This document shows positions 21,795-31,115 of a stretch of 64,000 bases of DNA, piece by piece (the first letter of the stretch is position 1; every line of letters starts with the position of its first letter). The position numbers and the translations under genes were made by a program. The DNA is from Artocarpus heterophyllus (Eukaryota; Streptophyta; Magnoliopsida; Rosales; Moraceae): positions 1,781,530 to 1,845,529 of the forward strand of contig CM046332.1 of assembly GCA_025403435.1 (NCBI GenBank), in the 5' to 3' direction. The notes beneath the pieces were generated by a model. It was not told the origin of the DNA, did not search any database, and saw only the letters and a program-made list of their open reading frames with translations.

Positions 21795-23262
21795 CTAGGT
21801 TCGGTTAACCTAGGGAGTGTAGCACCACTTTAAAAAAATATATTTTTGAGATGGTTTTGAAGCTAAATTTTCATTGTCATCATCAAAATGAACCTTCATA
21901 TTGATTTATACAGTCTAGAAGGATGTAACATGGAAAGGCCATAGAATGAAAATATTAATAGTTATATGAGTACAATAATTATATAGAAGGAAAGTATTAA
22001 TAGTTATAAGGGAATGATAATTATATGGAATGAGTTTATAAGTAGAATGCTTATGAGAGATTCGTATAATATTAGGATCTATAAGCATATCTAATTCGTA
22101 TAAACGATGAGAAATTCGTATAGATACGAGGATTTAAGAGCCTTTTGTCTCATGAAAAACAATAAGAAATATAAGGCTTGATTTATTGATTTTAAAGTTT
22201 AGCATAGATATGCCAAATTTTTCGTAATTGATTCAAACCTAAGTAATGATTATGTGTGGATTCGATGGAGCACATAAGTGTCAATATCTTTTCTTAAAAG
22301 TTCTATTTATTTGAGGAATATGATATAAGTTGGGAATCATGGTGTTGAATTTTGAGAGAGATAAATGTTAGACTTTTGGTCTGTTGAGACTGTGTAAAGT
22401 CTAGAATGCATGAATCTCAAAATTGGAATATTTTGTTACGTACATTGTATTTAAGTGTATCAGTGAATCTTTTGGTTACCTAAGGTTTTGTTATATGAGG
22501 AAATTATATATTGTATGAGTAGAATTGTGGGGATTGTAGATGTTCTTAAGTAGTAACATCAAGTGTCTTTGTTCACTGATATGGTCTACGTTGAAAGACG
22601 TAAATCGTATTGATTTCAAGGTTAGTCACATTCTAAACCCTTGGTAGTAATGATGATGAATCCATTGATAGATGTTAAGTATTATGAATAACATATGGGT
22701 GTATGTATTGTTCAATAAAGTTTTGATTAAAACAAAATCATTTGAGTTGCTGGAAGATTGTGTTGTTATGAAATGATTTTAAATATCATTCAGGAAGATC
22801 CTTGTTGTCGCTAAATTAGATTTGTTGTTCATAGTTAACTTATCTATAGTGGCTTTGAATTGGGTTTAAGATTCATACGAATTGGTTTTCAATTTTATGT
22901 TTGTTATTTAACTCGTTCTAAATGTGTTAAGGCCCGAAACAACCTGACCATTTTCAACTAAGAACATTTGGGCCTAGTTCAAATCTTAAATCAGTTTGAT
23001 TCACACTGTCTCTCCCACGTGGTTTCTATACGTGTCATATACAGTGGTTTAATTATTGTTTACAAATACGTTTACTGTGCATCGGAGCTTATTTCTCTGA
23101 GTTCACTTTTTCTCTCTTAATTTGTTATTTTCTCTCTAAATCGCAAATCCTCTTCTTTTTCATTAAAAATTCTTCTTTTTCTCTAAAAGAAGAAGGAATT
23201 CTAGGATTCTGCAATTTACTATCTTAATTTTTCCTTTCTATTTACTCTTCTTTCATCTCATC
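21795..23262 (+). other. Interior of D before the first ORF, non-coding
   Basis: AT-rich, no supported gene. The last 300 bases look like a plant promoter and leader: a CACGTG G-box at 23016-23021 and a long pyrimidine-rich stretch (23095-23260) ending at the ATG at 23263. Whether this was captured together with the ORF is unknown. Confidence 0.45.
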
Positions 23263-23784
23263 ATGGACCCAAAGTACCAACACCTGAGAAAGTATTTCCC
23301 ATCACTCTCCCAAAAGATTCTCAGAAAGAAATACAAGGCTAGAATTACTCGGTTGTGGATTCTTATGCGTTTTGGTATCCCTTGTGATGTGAGAATGTTG
23401 ATAGAGGGGAAAATCCGTCCGAGTGACTTTAGTCAAGATGTCGGTTTACCAGGAACAGGTACCAGTCGTAGTGCAATGAAAAGAAGAGCTCGTGCCATCG
23501 TGGTCACTTGTAACAAATGTGGAAGACAAAATTGTAACGGTAAATGTACTTCACCTGGTTATATGTCTACGAATAGAGAGGATAAAATAAGGTTTTGTAG
23601 GGATGGACTTTCAAAGGAGAACTTAGATAGCATCCATCCTCCTCTCCACGGTCACCCTAGTGGATATGTTCAAGGAGCTATTTTTAAACTCTGGCCTAAA
23701 TTTTATACAGAAAGACAACGCCTCAGGAATATGGTATTTCTAGATCCTGTTTGTCAAGCCATAAGAAAACTGGATGGGGAATAA
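23263..23784 (+). CDS. 173-residue basic cysteine-cluster protein, cargo of element D
   Basis: An intact ORF from a good ATG (23263, after a pyrimidine-rich leader). No gag or pol resemblance. The N-terminal 60 residues are basic with a hydrophobic stretch (28-48, 'LWILMRFGIPCDVRMLI'). Then come a Ser/Gly linker, the basic patch K-R-R-A-R at 73-77, and a probable zinc cluster C83-x2-C86-x4-C91-x3-C95 followed by a Pro-Gly. This order (hydrophobic helix, arginine patch, Cys cluster, Pro-Gly) recalls the cysteine-rich nucleic-acid-binding proteins encoded at the 3' end of carlavirus-type plant RNA virus genomes. That comparison is from memory and is a hypothesis only. A host zinc protein is the alternative. 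The frame has no stops or shifts, unlike the other coding sequences of nearby elements. Confidence 0.7.
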   Translation: MDPKYQHLRKYFPSLSQKILRKKYKARITRLWILMRFGIPCDVRMLIEGKIRPSDFSQDVGLPGTGTSRSAMKRRARAIVVTCNKCGRQNCNGKCTSPGYMSTNREDKIRFCRDGLSKENLDSIHPPLHGHPSGYVQGAIFKLWPKFYTERQRLRNMVFLDPVCQAIRKLDGE

Positions 23785-24427
23785 GTCATCGCTCTATAAA
23801 GGTTATTTAGTCTTTACTTATTTGAAGCAGTTTTAGCTGATGTTCAACAGTTTGTGTTTTTCTTTTACTCAGAATATTTGCTTTTGTGTTTGAAATAATT
23901 GTGATTATTAGATTGATACAGTAAGTGTTAATATCTTATTTAATTTATGATTTTCTTAAATATATATATAATAAAATATATTATCTTATCAGACACGTTA
24001 CATACGATACAGTAATATGTTTGAATTTTGAAAAGCTTATCCAGATATTTCAAGATTTGTGTCTCAAATTTCAAAAGTTCTACAGTATTTGTCGTTTATA
24101 TTAAATTTCTAGACTTGGTGTATATTTGTCAAAAAGTCTACAGTTGTGTCAAGAGGGTCTTCTATCGAATTGTTCTCAATTGTCAAAAGTTATACAATTA
24201 GAGTCTAATCTTTTTCAAAAAGTGAATCAGATTTTCTATAAACTATCAATCACCTTATCTTACTTTCTTATCCGCACAAGATTTTGTTTAAATCTTTGGA
24301 TTACCTTTTCATTTCCTACTCGTCTATCTCTTTAGCCCTTTTTGTATATTTCTCATCTTTAAAATCTCATGTAGAACCCGAAGTCTAAGTGGAGCAGACA
24401 TTAAGCAACCACTTCTATAAACCAAAT
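23785..24427 (+). other. Spacer between the two cargo ORFs of D
   Basis: About 640 AT-rich bases. I see no ORF with family resemblance, no LTR-like sequence and no clear promoter. Confidence 0.5.
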
Positions 24428-25078
24428 ATGTCTACCTCCCAGTCCACGAAGAAAATAAAGAATGTCTGTGTCTTTTGTGGTTCCAGCCTTGGAAAAGATA
24501 AAGCTTATTTAGAAGCTGCAAATCACTTAGGGCAAGTCCTAGCACGCAAGAAGATTAACATAATCTATGGGGGTGGTAGTATAAAAATGATGGTAAATAT
24601 GGCACTAGCAGCTAGGTCTAGTGACGCTACTGATGTAAGAATTTGGCCTCATATTCCAGTTGAAGGAAACCTTTGTAAGGAAGCCATAGGTAAGGGAGAA
24701 GGAGTCAGGAGTATCCCTAGAAATTTTAAAGACATAATCTATAATTCTGATGCTTTTATAGCATTACCTGGTGGTCTAGGTACTCTTGAGGAAATATTTA
24801 TAGTTGCTTGTGGGCAATTGTTGGGCTTTTATTCCAAACCTTTGGGACTGCTGAACGTAAAGGGTTTTTATGACGGTCTTTTGAAATTTCTAGATTACGC
24901 TGTGGAAGAAAACATCACTACAGAATCGAAGAGACAAATCTTTGTCACTGCTTCAACAGCTGAGGAATTGATAGATAAAATGCAAATCATACATCCAGAA
25001 TCCGACACTGCAACATCCAAGCTTGAATGGGAAAGGGAAAGCCGGGAGCGGCCAATTGATTTGAATCTCCATCTGTAA
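24428..25078 (+). CDS. LOG: LOG-like cytokinin riboside 5'-monophosphate phosphoribohydrolase, cargo of element D
   Basis: An intact intronless ORF of 216 codons, a normal LOG length. ATG 24428 is chosen because the frame upstream opens only at a GTG (24389). LOG enzymes release free cytokinin base from its riboside monophosphate in the cytosol. Visible signatures: 'VCVFCGSS' at residues 13-20, the GGGS phosphate-binding turn at 48-51, and the PGGxGTxxE motif as PGGLGTLEE at 114-122, followed by 'KPLGLLNV' and a C-terminal helix. Oddities: after GGGS the usual G-L-M-G is K-M-M-V, and the stretch of about 40 residues before PGG is strongly diverged, including the segment that normally carries a conserved Arg-Lys pair. 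Activity is therefore uncertain. Host LOG genes contain introns, so a processed RNA source is likely. Confidence 0.85.
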   Translation: MSTSQSTKKIKNVCVFCGSSLGKDKAYLEAANHLGQVLARKKINIIYGGGSIKMMVNMALAARSSDATDVRIWPHIPVEGNLCKEAIGKGEGVRSIPRNFKDIIYNSDAFIALPGGLGTLEEIFIVACGQLLGFYSKPLGLLNVKGFYDGLLKFLDYAVEENITTESKRQIFVTASTAEELIDKMQIIHPESDTATSKLEWERESRERPIDLNLHL

Positions 25079-25221
25079 TCTTTTTGTTTTATCTTTGGCA
25101 TATAGGCATGTGTGTCCGTATTTCGTGTGTTGCGAATAACCGTTTGCCTTGTATTCTGTGTTTCTTGTGGTACGTTGTTGTTCAATCTTTTAGATTCATT
25201 GAGCCTAATGCCGGGATGGCT

Positions 25222-25256
25222 GGATACGGAGTACTTGATGCTCTCGAAACGCATCC
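25222..25256 (+). other. Hairpin copy 1 downstream of the LOG-like ORF
   Basis: GGATACG pairs with CGCATCC (one mismatch), and GAG pairs with CTC inside it. About 35 bases. Confidence 0.5.
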
Positions 25257-25324
25257 TTCTTAAGGTCCGATCTTTTGTTTATCGATGTTTTTGTATCCTC
25301 TAAGCATGCATGATATGGATAGCT

Positions 25325-25360
25325 GGTATACGGAGTGCCTTGTACTCTCGAAACGTATCC
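25325..25360 (+). other. Hairpin copy 2 downstream of the LOG-like ORF
   Basis: The same design as copy 1, 103 bases later: GGTATACG pairs with CGTATCC with a single bulged T, with the inner GAG/CTC pairing and the CTCTCGAAACG segment conserved. Confidence 0.5.
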
Positions 25361-26008
25361 GTATCATGTTTGTAATGTGTAATATTCTGTTAATATTATG
25401 TGGAAGTACCAGAGTCAGTTATGGGGATATTTCATATGAAATATGAGTATATTATTTGGGTTTAATGTTTGTGTCATGAGGATAGCTGTTTAATGAAAAA
25501 TATGTCGGGTATGTTTGCAACTCTGAGATTCCGTTTAATATCTCTATGAGTAAGTTTAATGTATAGTTTTGAATAAAAGTGTTTGTGATATATGTTTTAT
25601 GATTATGTTTTAGTTTATTAGTTGAGGTATGAAATCAAATATATTTGACTTTTCTTTACTCAAAAAGGAAAAGGAAGTTAAAGATGAAGTATGTAAAATT
25701 TCTCTGGCAATCACCTTAAATGTGATTGTAAATCACAGTCCATGGACAATGAAGGACTGGAATCATGATATGGTCAATATGTATGCCTGATCAGATTCTT
25801 AGACTATTATACAGTGTTATAAGTTGAAACTTGTCAGAAATACTCTCATTGAGGGATTTAGGAGTAAGATTTATTATGCAAGTAAATAAGTGGATATACG
25901 ATGACTTAAATTTGGAAGATAAACAACATTAACGGTTTAGACTCGGAATTGGAATCATAGTTTTTACTAGTATTACTAGAATTGAAATTTCGAGGACGAA
26001 ATTTCTTT

Positions 26009-26020
26009 AAGGGGGGTAGA
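26009..26020 (+). other. Polypurine tract of D
   Basis: AAGGGGGGTAGA lies two bases before the 3' LTR. Typical of chromovirus Gypsy elements. Confidence 0.85.
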
Positions 26021-26022
26021 GC

Positions 26023-28439
26023 TGTGACACCCGTTATTCTCCTAAGGGTATTAAGGTAATTAGATTAATTACCTAGTATATATATAAAAAAAATCAGAAA
26101 ATCTCTCATAATTCGAAACTCTCTCTCTCTACTTTCTCTCTCTAAAAATTCTCTCTCTCTCTCCTCAAAGATCGTCTGAGATTTCGGCATCCGTTTTCGA
26201 CACCTCCCGCACCAATGGAAAGCTCTCGACGAGCTGAGTCCAACGAGGTGCCGCGCCGCCCAAAACGCCGCCGGAGGAGACCACACGCGCCGCCCAAAGT
26301 GGCGGCAAAACCCATTTCTTTCCGACGAGATATCTTCGCCGTCCGACGTCCGATCGACGTGATTCTTGTTCCTACACGACCACCGTGATGAGAGGAACAA
26401 AACCCACCCTTGGTGGCAGCTCAACAACCGCCGGATTTCTCTGCCCGCCTATTGCCGCCGTGCACCGCCGCCCCCATGGTGGAACTCCGCCTTGCCGGAG
26501 GAGGTGACTGACACCACCCCTCCCAATGAGTTCAGAGGATCAAGGGGAGTAAAACCCCTCGATCAATTGCACGAAAGGAGCCGGTTTCGCCGGAAAACGG
26601 CCAACGCCGCCGTCAACCGCCGCGGGAGCCTCCGTTTTGGCTCTTCCCAGCCACGTTTCTTCAAATTGGATGAGGGGAAATGCTCATAGGAGGATGGGTA
26701 GCAAAAGCCCTCAGCCAATTTCAGGTTTCCATCGTCGGAGAATCAAGATCGGAGCTCATCCATTTCTACCGACGTTGTACTTCACGACCCGCTATGTTAG
26801 AGGCAGAATTGGGTGAAATTGACCCCGCCATTGGACTCAGAAGGGTCGATTTAGGGGGGGTAGGCCCGAGCCCAGCTGCCAACGGACCCCGATTGACGCC
26901 GGTCAACGACGGTCAAAGTCGGTCAACGCCGGTCAACGGTGGTCAACGCCGGTCAACGGTGGTCAACGCCGGTCAACGGCTAGTCAAAGGCTAAATTGGA
27001 ATTTTGTGATCCGGACCTCCGATCGAAGATCTGAGACCGCCTCCTGACTCGTTTCGATGCTCTGAATGCAATGGTGACCTCCGTTTGAGCAAATTCCACT
27101 CCGATGAAAATCATCTGGTACCGACTGCACGCGAATCGAGGCGATTCAAACAGCAGTATCGGAGTCCAGAATGACGTTTTCAAGAATGTATGATCTCCAG
27201 GAAGCATTCCTAGCCATTCATAGTCGCTCGAGGAGCACTACAGAGGATGCTTCGTAGATACAGCGAGATACAACTGGATCTGTTTTGCTTGGAGTTCAAG
27301 ATCAAGGGAGTATGGAGCTAACGTTAATTGATTCCATGATTAAGAGACTGTTGATAAGCTTGAAAGGTAGGGATTCTATTACTCATCTTTTGTGAGGTTT
27401 TTATAGAATTAAAATTGATTGTTTTGCCGCAATATATATATATCTATGTTGAACTGATATTATATGTGTATCACATATGAAACTATGACATGGACTCGTC
27501 TTGTATTGTACGGTGAGGAACATAATGAATTGACACATGTTATAAATTGAGAAGCATGGTTAGGAAAATTAACTCTATTAATAATGATTTAATATAGAGA
27601 AATTGTGAGACATGAAAAGGGCGACGGTTACGTCCTTGGGCATGAATACCCTAAAAGGTAAAATAGGGGGAAGGTGATGACGCTTCCTTGGGTTGAAAGT
27701 CCCAGAACACACTGTACAGGAATTGATTTGGTGAGGACTCGGGGCTTGATGTCCCCTCACCGGAACACCTTTAGAATGTTTATAGGGTGATCAAGTGCGC
27801 CCATTTGGGTTTCGATGAGTTGAGTGATACTCAATTTAACATGGATACCTAGGAACAATGATGATTGGTAATATTTGTATAAATGTGTAATTATGACACT
27901 TGGTAATGATTAACTACGGTATCCATAAGATGTGATCATAATAAACCTCATAATCTGGAATATGATGTAACCTACTAACCATGCAGTTTTTAATGTGGTA
28001 ATGATAAAAACCTAAAGGTGAGTAATGGCTTTCTCTACTGAGCATAGTGTTGCTCATACCCTTATATTTTTATCTTTTCAGGACTCACTAAGTGTGAGGT
28101 GGCTACGAGAAATATAGTTGAGGAAGTGATGTAGCTATATTACATTGGGACTGCTTCAATTGTTGAGAATGTTCTTCATGATAATGTAAGCATCAATTGT
28201 TACTTTCTGTGACTGTATTACAATGTGATGAGGGTTAAAATGATGATGACAACAGTTTATATTATTAAATTTAAGGTGCTACATTAAAACTGTGGTTTAT
28301 TTATCGTTTATATTTTTATTTTTGAGTTGAGAGTTTTCATTTAAGTCCCGGGCAAATTTTATTTTTAAGGTTTTACTTTTATTATTTATTTTTATTTTAT
28401 CTCATTAAAAACTGTTAACCCCCATATAGGGGCGTTACA
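26023..28439 (+). repeat. 3' LTR of element D
   Basis: 2417 bp, nearly identical to 19355-21775. The GGTCAA array is preserved at 26897-26977. Confidence 0.9.
26897..26987. repeat. 10-bp GGTCAA array in the 3' LTR of D
   Basis: Eight GGTCAA at 26901, 26911, 26921, 26931, 26941, 26951, 26961 and 26971, the same period and count as in the 5' LTR. Confidence 0.85.
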
Positions 28440-28444
28440 GCTTC
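28440..28444. repeat. Target-site duplication of element D, right copy (GCTTC)
   Basis: Matches 19350-19354. Confidence 0.88.
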
Positions 28445-29534
28445 AGGGTCTCGTCTTCGATGTGCCTCACCTCTAACATTGCTCGGGTGACGCAACTAAT
28501 GTAGTCTTGCATGTCTCTATCTCCTTGCTTGACGGCATAGAGGTGAGTCACCTCTTTTCTTCTTGTTTAGGACAAGGCAAAAGCTGCTAAGAAGACATTA
28601 GACAGCTATTGAAAAGAAGTCATGGTGCCTGACTCTATCCTTTTGAACCACTACTGAGCCAGGCCGATCAAGGTGTGCTAGAATGCCTTAGACATGGCGT
28701 CATTGTTGGCATTCTAGAGCATCATGTTGCCCCTGTAGAGTTCAAGGTGTTCGTCTGCGTCGGTCGTTCTGACATAAGGCTTAATCTACGGCACCTGAAA
28801 CTTTTTCGACATGGGATCTCGCATGATGACATTAGTGAAGGGCAGGCTAGGCATGCCACCCTCATCTACCCTATAGTGACAGCTTTGGATCTGATCAATT
28901 TACTGTTGCAGGTCTCATAACTAACAACTATTAGTATCTTTGGGCAATTACACCCTATACGGGGCTCTACCTTTACCTTGTTGTCTCTAGCCTCTAGTCA
29001 ATTCCAGGCGGATGAGTCCCCCAGTTCCTAAGCCTATCAAAGGCTAAAGCTTGGGAGCCTTAAAGGGAGCAGTCAAAACCATCTTGGGGGTTGAGCCTAC
29101 CTTTTCTGATTAGCTTATTGTTTTCGGATGCGCCTTCCGAGGCCTATGATCTGTCTTGCTTAAAGTTGCCTTTATTTTGAGAGTCGCCTCTCAGCCTTGC
29201 TCGACTACTGGCCTGGCCTTCTTGGGTCAGAGGAAGGAAAGTGTAAGGGGTTGCTATGCTTGTTACTGATGTTGTTGTTGTGCCATTTGTTGTGTAAGCA
29301 AGTAAACCACGGTTGTAAATTTATGGATCTCGGCTTCTGCAACTAGGGCTGCTTTTCCACTGCCTTAACCGCCTGATCGGGACCTGGTTATGCAGGGCCT
29401 CCTGTGAGGTCTATTCTGATTTTTATTTTGGGCATTCCCTGACCCCTCATGCCAAGGAGCCTTCTCTAGAGTGTTTCCTCTCATAGCCATGTTGAATATG
29501 GCTATGTTAAGACTAGAAAGGCGTGATGCCCTTC
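28445..29534 (-). pseudogene. Old Gypsy element F, gag fragment 1 (minus strand)
   Basis: Minus-strand reading of 28560-28445 gives 'VTHLYAVKQGDRDMQDYI' followed by 'LEVRHIEDETLK', the layout of a Gypsy (Tat-type) capsid domain. The rest, up to the primer site, is low-complexity gag N-terminal sequence with many stops. Plus-strand ORFs such as 28675-28920 are shadows of it. Confidence 0.65.
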
Positions 29535-29549
29535 TTCTAGTGCCAAACT
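29535..29549 (-). other. Probable primer-binding site of element F
   Basis: The minus strand reads TTTGGCACTAGAAGAAGG just inside the LTR, close to the TTTGGCGCTAGA-type primer sites of Tat-lineage Gypsy elements. Confidence 0.5.
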
Positions 29550-29551
29550 AT

Positions 29552-30240
29552 TGATGCTTGGCTTGATTAGTTGTGATCAATGCCACCTGTAGCTGCACAC
29601 AATGGTCGGACTACTTTCCCTACTCATCTCGATTCCCAAAGTCGACCTAAACAAGAAGAAGGAATGCTTTGGAGATCAAAAGGGGACACCAGTGTGGTGC
29701 TGATCAAGGGCTCTCCGACTCTCAAGCAAGGTACCTATTTGATCGAGATCGGGAGTAGGATTAGGTGAGAAAGTCCACGTTACCTTCTGGTGAAATAAAT
29801 GCTTTCAATTTATAGGCAACCACTTAGACCGGGTGTTAGGTGAGTTTGACTTATGAACTGTGTGTCCCGTCAAGTGGTGTCAAATGATAAGTAACAAGTG
29901 TCACAATCCCGGCAGAAGGTTAGATGTCCATTTGAGAGTTGATGTAAGGCCATGTGTCGACCTTTGAAAATGAGTTGCTGTCTGGGTGCAGGTCAAGTCC
30001 ATTCGACCCAAGCATATGTTCCTCTCGAGGAGTCGATACCTTATGCGACAGCCAAAGGAGGCATTGTGGAGCACGTCGAGAGAAAGCGCCAATCATAGTA
30101 GAGTTGTGGATTTGTTTGTAAAAGGCTATGGCGGAGAAGGGCGGTCAGAGAATCGTGGTCTGGTATTCAGGAGATTACGTCAAACACACCCCCATAAAGA
30201 CTTTGACTGCTACTTCCACTATAAAGGCTGAGTTGCATCA
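29552..30240 (-). repeat. 5' LTR of old Gypsy element F
   Basis: On the minus strand it starts TGATGC at 30240 and ends GCATCA at 29552, a perfect 6-bp terminal inverted repeat bounding 689 bp, adjacent to a primer-site-like sequence. No second LTR lies in the window. It should lie left of position 1 if it survives. Confidence 0.65.
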
Positions 30241-31115
30241 TGTTTTAAGACAACCTGGCATGGTGTATGATGAAGAGTTTTATTTTTGAGCTTAAAATTG
30301 TGGATTTGATTTTTAGATCATTGAGGATATATTGTGACAATTTAGCTGCGGTTTTTATGGCTAAAAGCAACAAAAGTGGCAGTCGAAGCAATCACATGAC
30401 ATTAAATATTTAGTCATAAGAGAACGTGTTAAAGATAAAACTGTGGTCATCGAACACATTAACAATGAATTAATGATTGCCAATCCATTAACAAAAGACA
30501 TGTCGCCATTCAGATTTAAGGATCATGTAGAATAATGGGACTTGGTTCCTTGGTATAAATTTTGTTGTATGAACTAATGACATTAAGTAATAAAACTCTA
30601 TTTCAGTTGTCATAATTTCTCATATTTCTTTTGTGTACACATTTATTTATTTATTTTAAGAAAAATCATTAAGTTTGAACCTAAAATAAACATAAGGTTT
30701 ATTCATTAAGTATTAAGAGACATAATTACTCGTTCGAAAAGAAACTATCGTCATGATGCATGAGCTTGTTTCTTATTATATTAAATAATATAATGGGCCA
30801 AGTGAGAGAATGTATGTGCTGTATGCACAACATAAGTGCTATATGCACTTATATCAAATATAATGTGTATTGGCAGTGCTCTAAACACTGATATCCTTAA
30901 GTGGCCCATTTATTTTTGGATTGTGTCTAGAGCAATTTTGTGATGGACGGAGATATTTTGGACAGTCTAGTTCTAGGCTTGGGTCCCTTAGCTCATGTAT
31001 CTTTGGGATAGCGAGAGTTAAGAAGCATCTAAATGAAGAGGGACACAGCAAGCTCTCAAACCCATAAAACACCAAGCTGCTTCAAGCTCGGACAACAGAA
31101 ACAACAACAATGGTC
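30241..31115 (+). mobile_element. Copia relic (RNase H end, purine tract, LTR-like tail)
   Basis: A degraded Copia 3' end. RNase H coding remains at 30298-30535, the purine-rich tract CCAAGTGAGAGAATG is at about 30798-30812, and about 300 bases of LTR-like sequence with repeated TGTATGC/TATATGCAC words and a CAACAACAATGG-type end follow. No counterpart LTR is present. The Gypsy LTR at 30240 abuts its left side. Confidence 0.6.
30298..30535 (+). pseudogene. Copia RNase H remnant
   Basis: Two frames together give the C-terminal RNase H blocks 'YCDNLAAVFMAKSNKSGSRS' and then, after a shift near 30400, 'DIKYLVIRERVKDKTVVIEH' and 'LTKDMSPFRFKDHVE'. The shift and a stop make it non-functional. Confidence 0.75.

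Larger units (their letters stand above)
25079..26008 (+). other. Interior of D after the LOG-like ORF, non-coding
   Basis: AT-rich with no supported gene. It contains the duplicated hairpin (separate entries) and, from about 25985, a short chromovirus-like pol 3' remnant (TTTCGAGGACGAAATTTC) leading into the purine tract. Confidence 0.6.
19355..28439 (+). mobile_element. Non-autonomous LTR retrotransposon D carrying a LOG-like gene
   Basis: A 9.1-kb element with 2421- and 2417-bp LTRs (TGTGACACCC...GGCGTTACA), flanking GCTTC duplications, an initiator-Met primer site at 21783 and a G-rich purine tract at 26009. The last internal bases (25989-26020) match the 3' end of chromovirus (Tekay/Del-like Gypsy) pol genes followed by AAGGGGGG. 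The 4.2-kb interior has no gag, protease, reverse transcriptase or integrase. It carries two unrelated intact ORFs instead. By eye the two LTRs differ at only some 15-20 positions plus microsatellite length, so it moved recently, presumably with proteins from a full-length relative. Confidence 0.9.

Noticed and set aside
24389..24427. Upstream start of the LOG-like ORF adding 13 residues
   Set aside because: The frame opens with GTG there, while ATG 24428 gives a protein of normal LOG length starting just before the conserved VCVFCGSS block.
23263..25078. Bacterial contamination or horizontal transfer as the source of the LOG-like region
   Set aside because: The region lies between LTRs with matching target duplications and plant-type base composition. 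A processed eukaryotic or viral RNA source is simpler, although its origin remains unproved.
28675..30231. Plus-strand ORFs at 28675-28920, 29580-29768 and 29986-30231
   Set aside because: Antisense to the gag and LTR of minus-strand element F.
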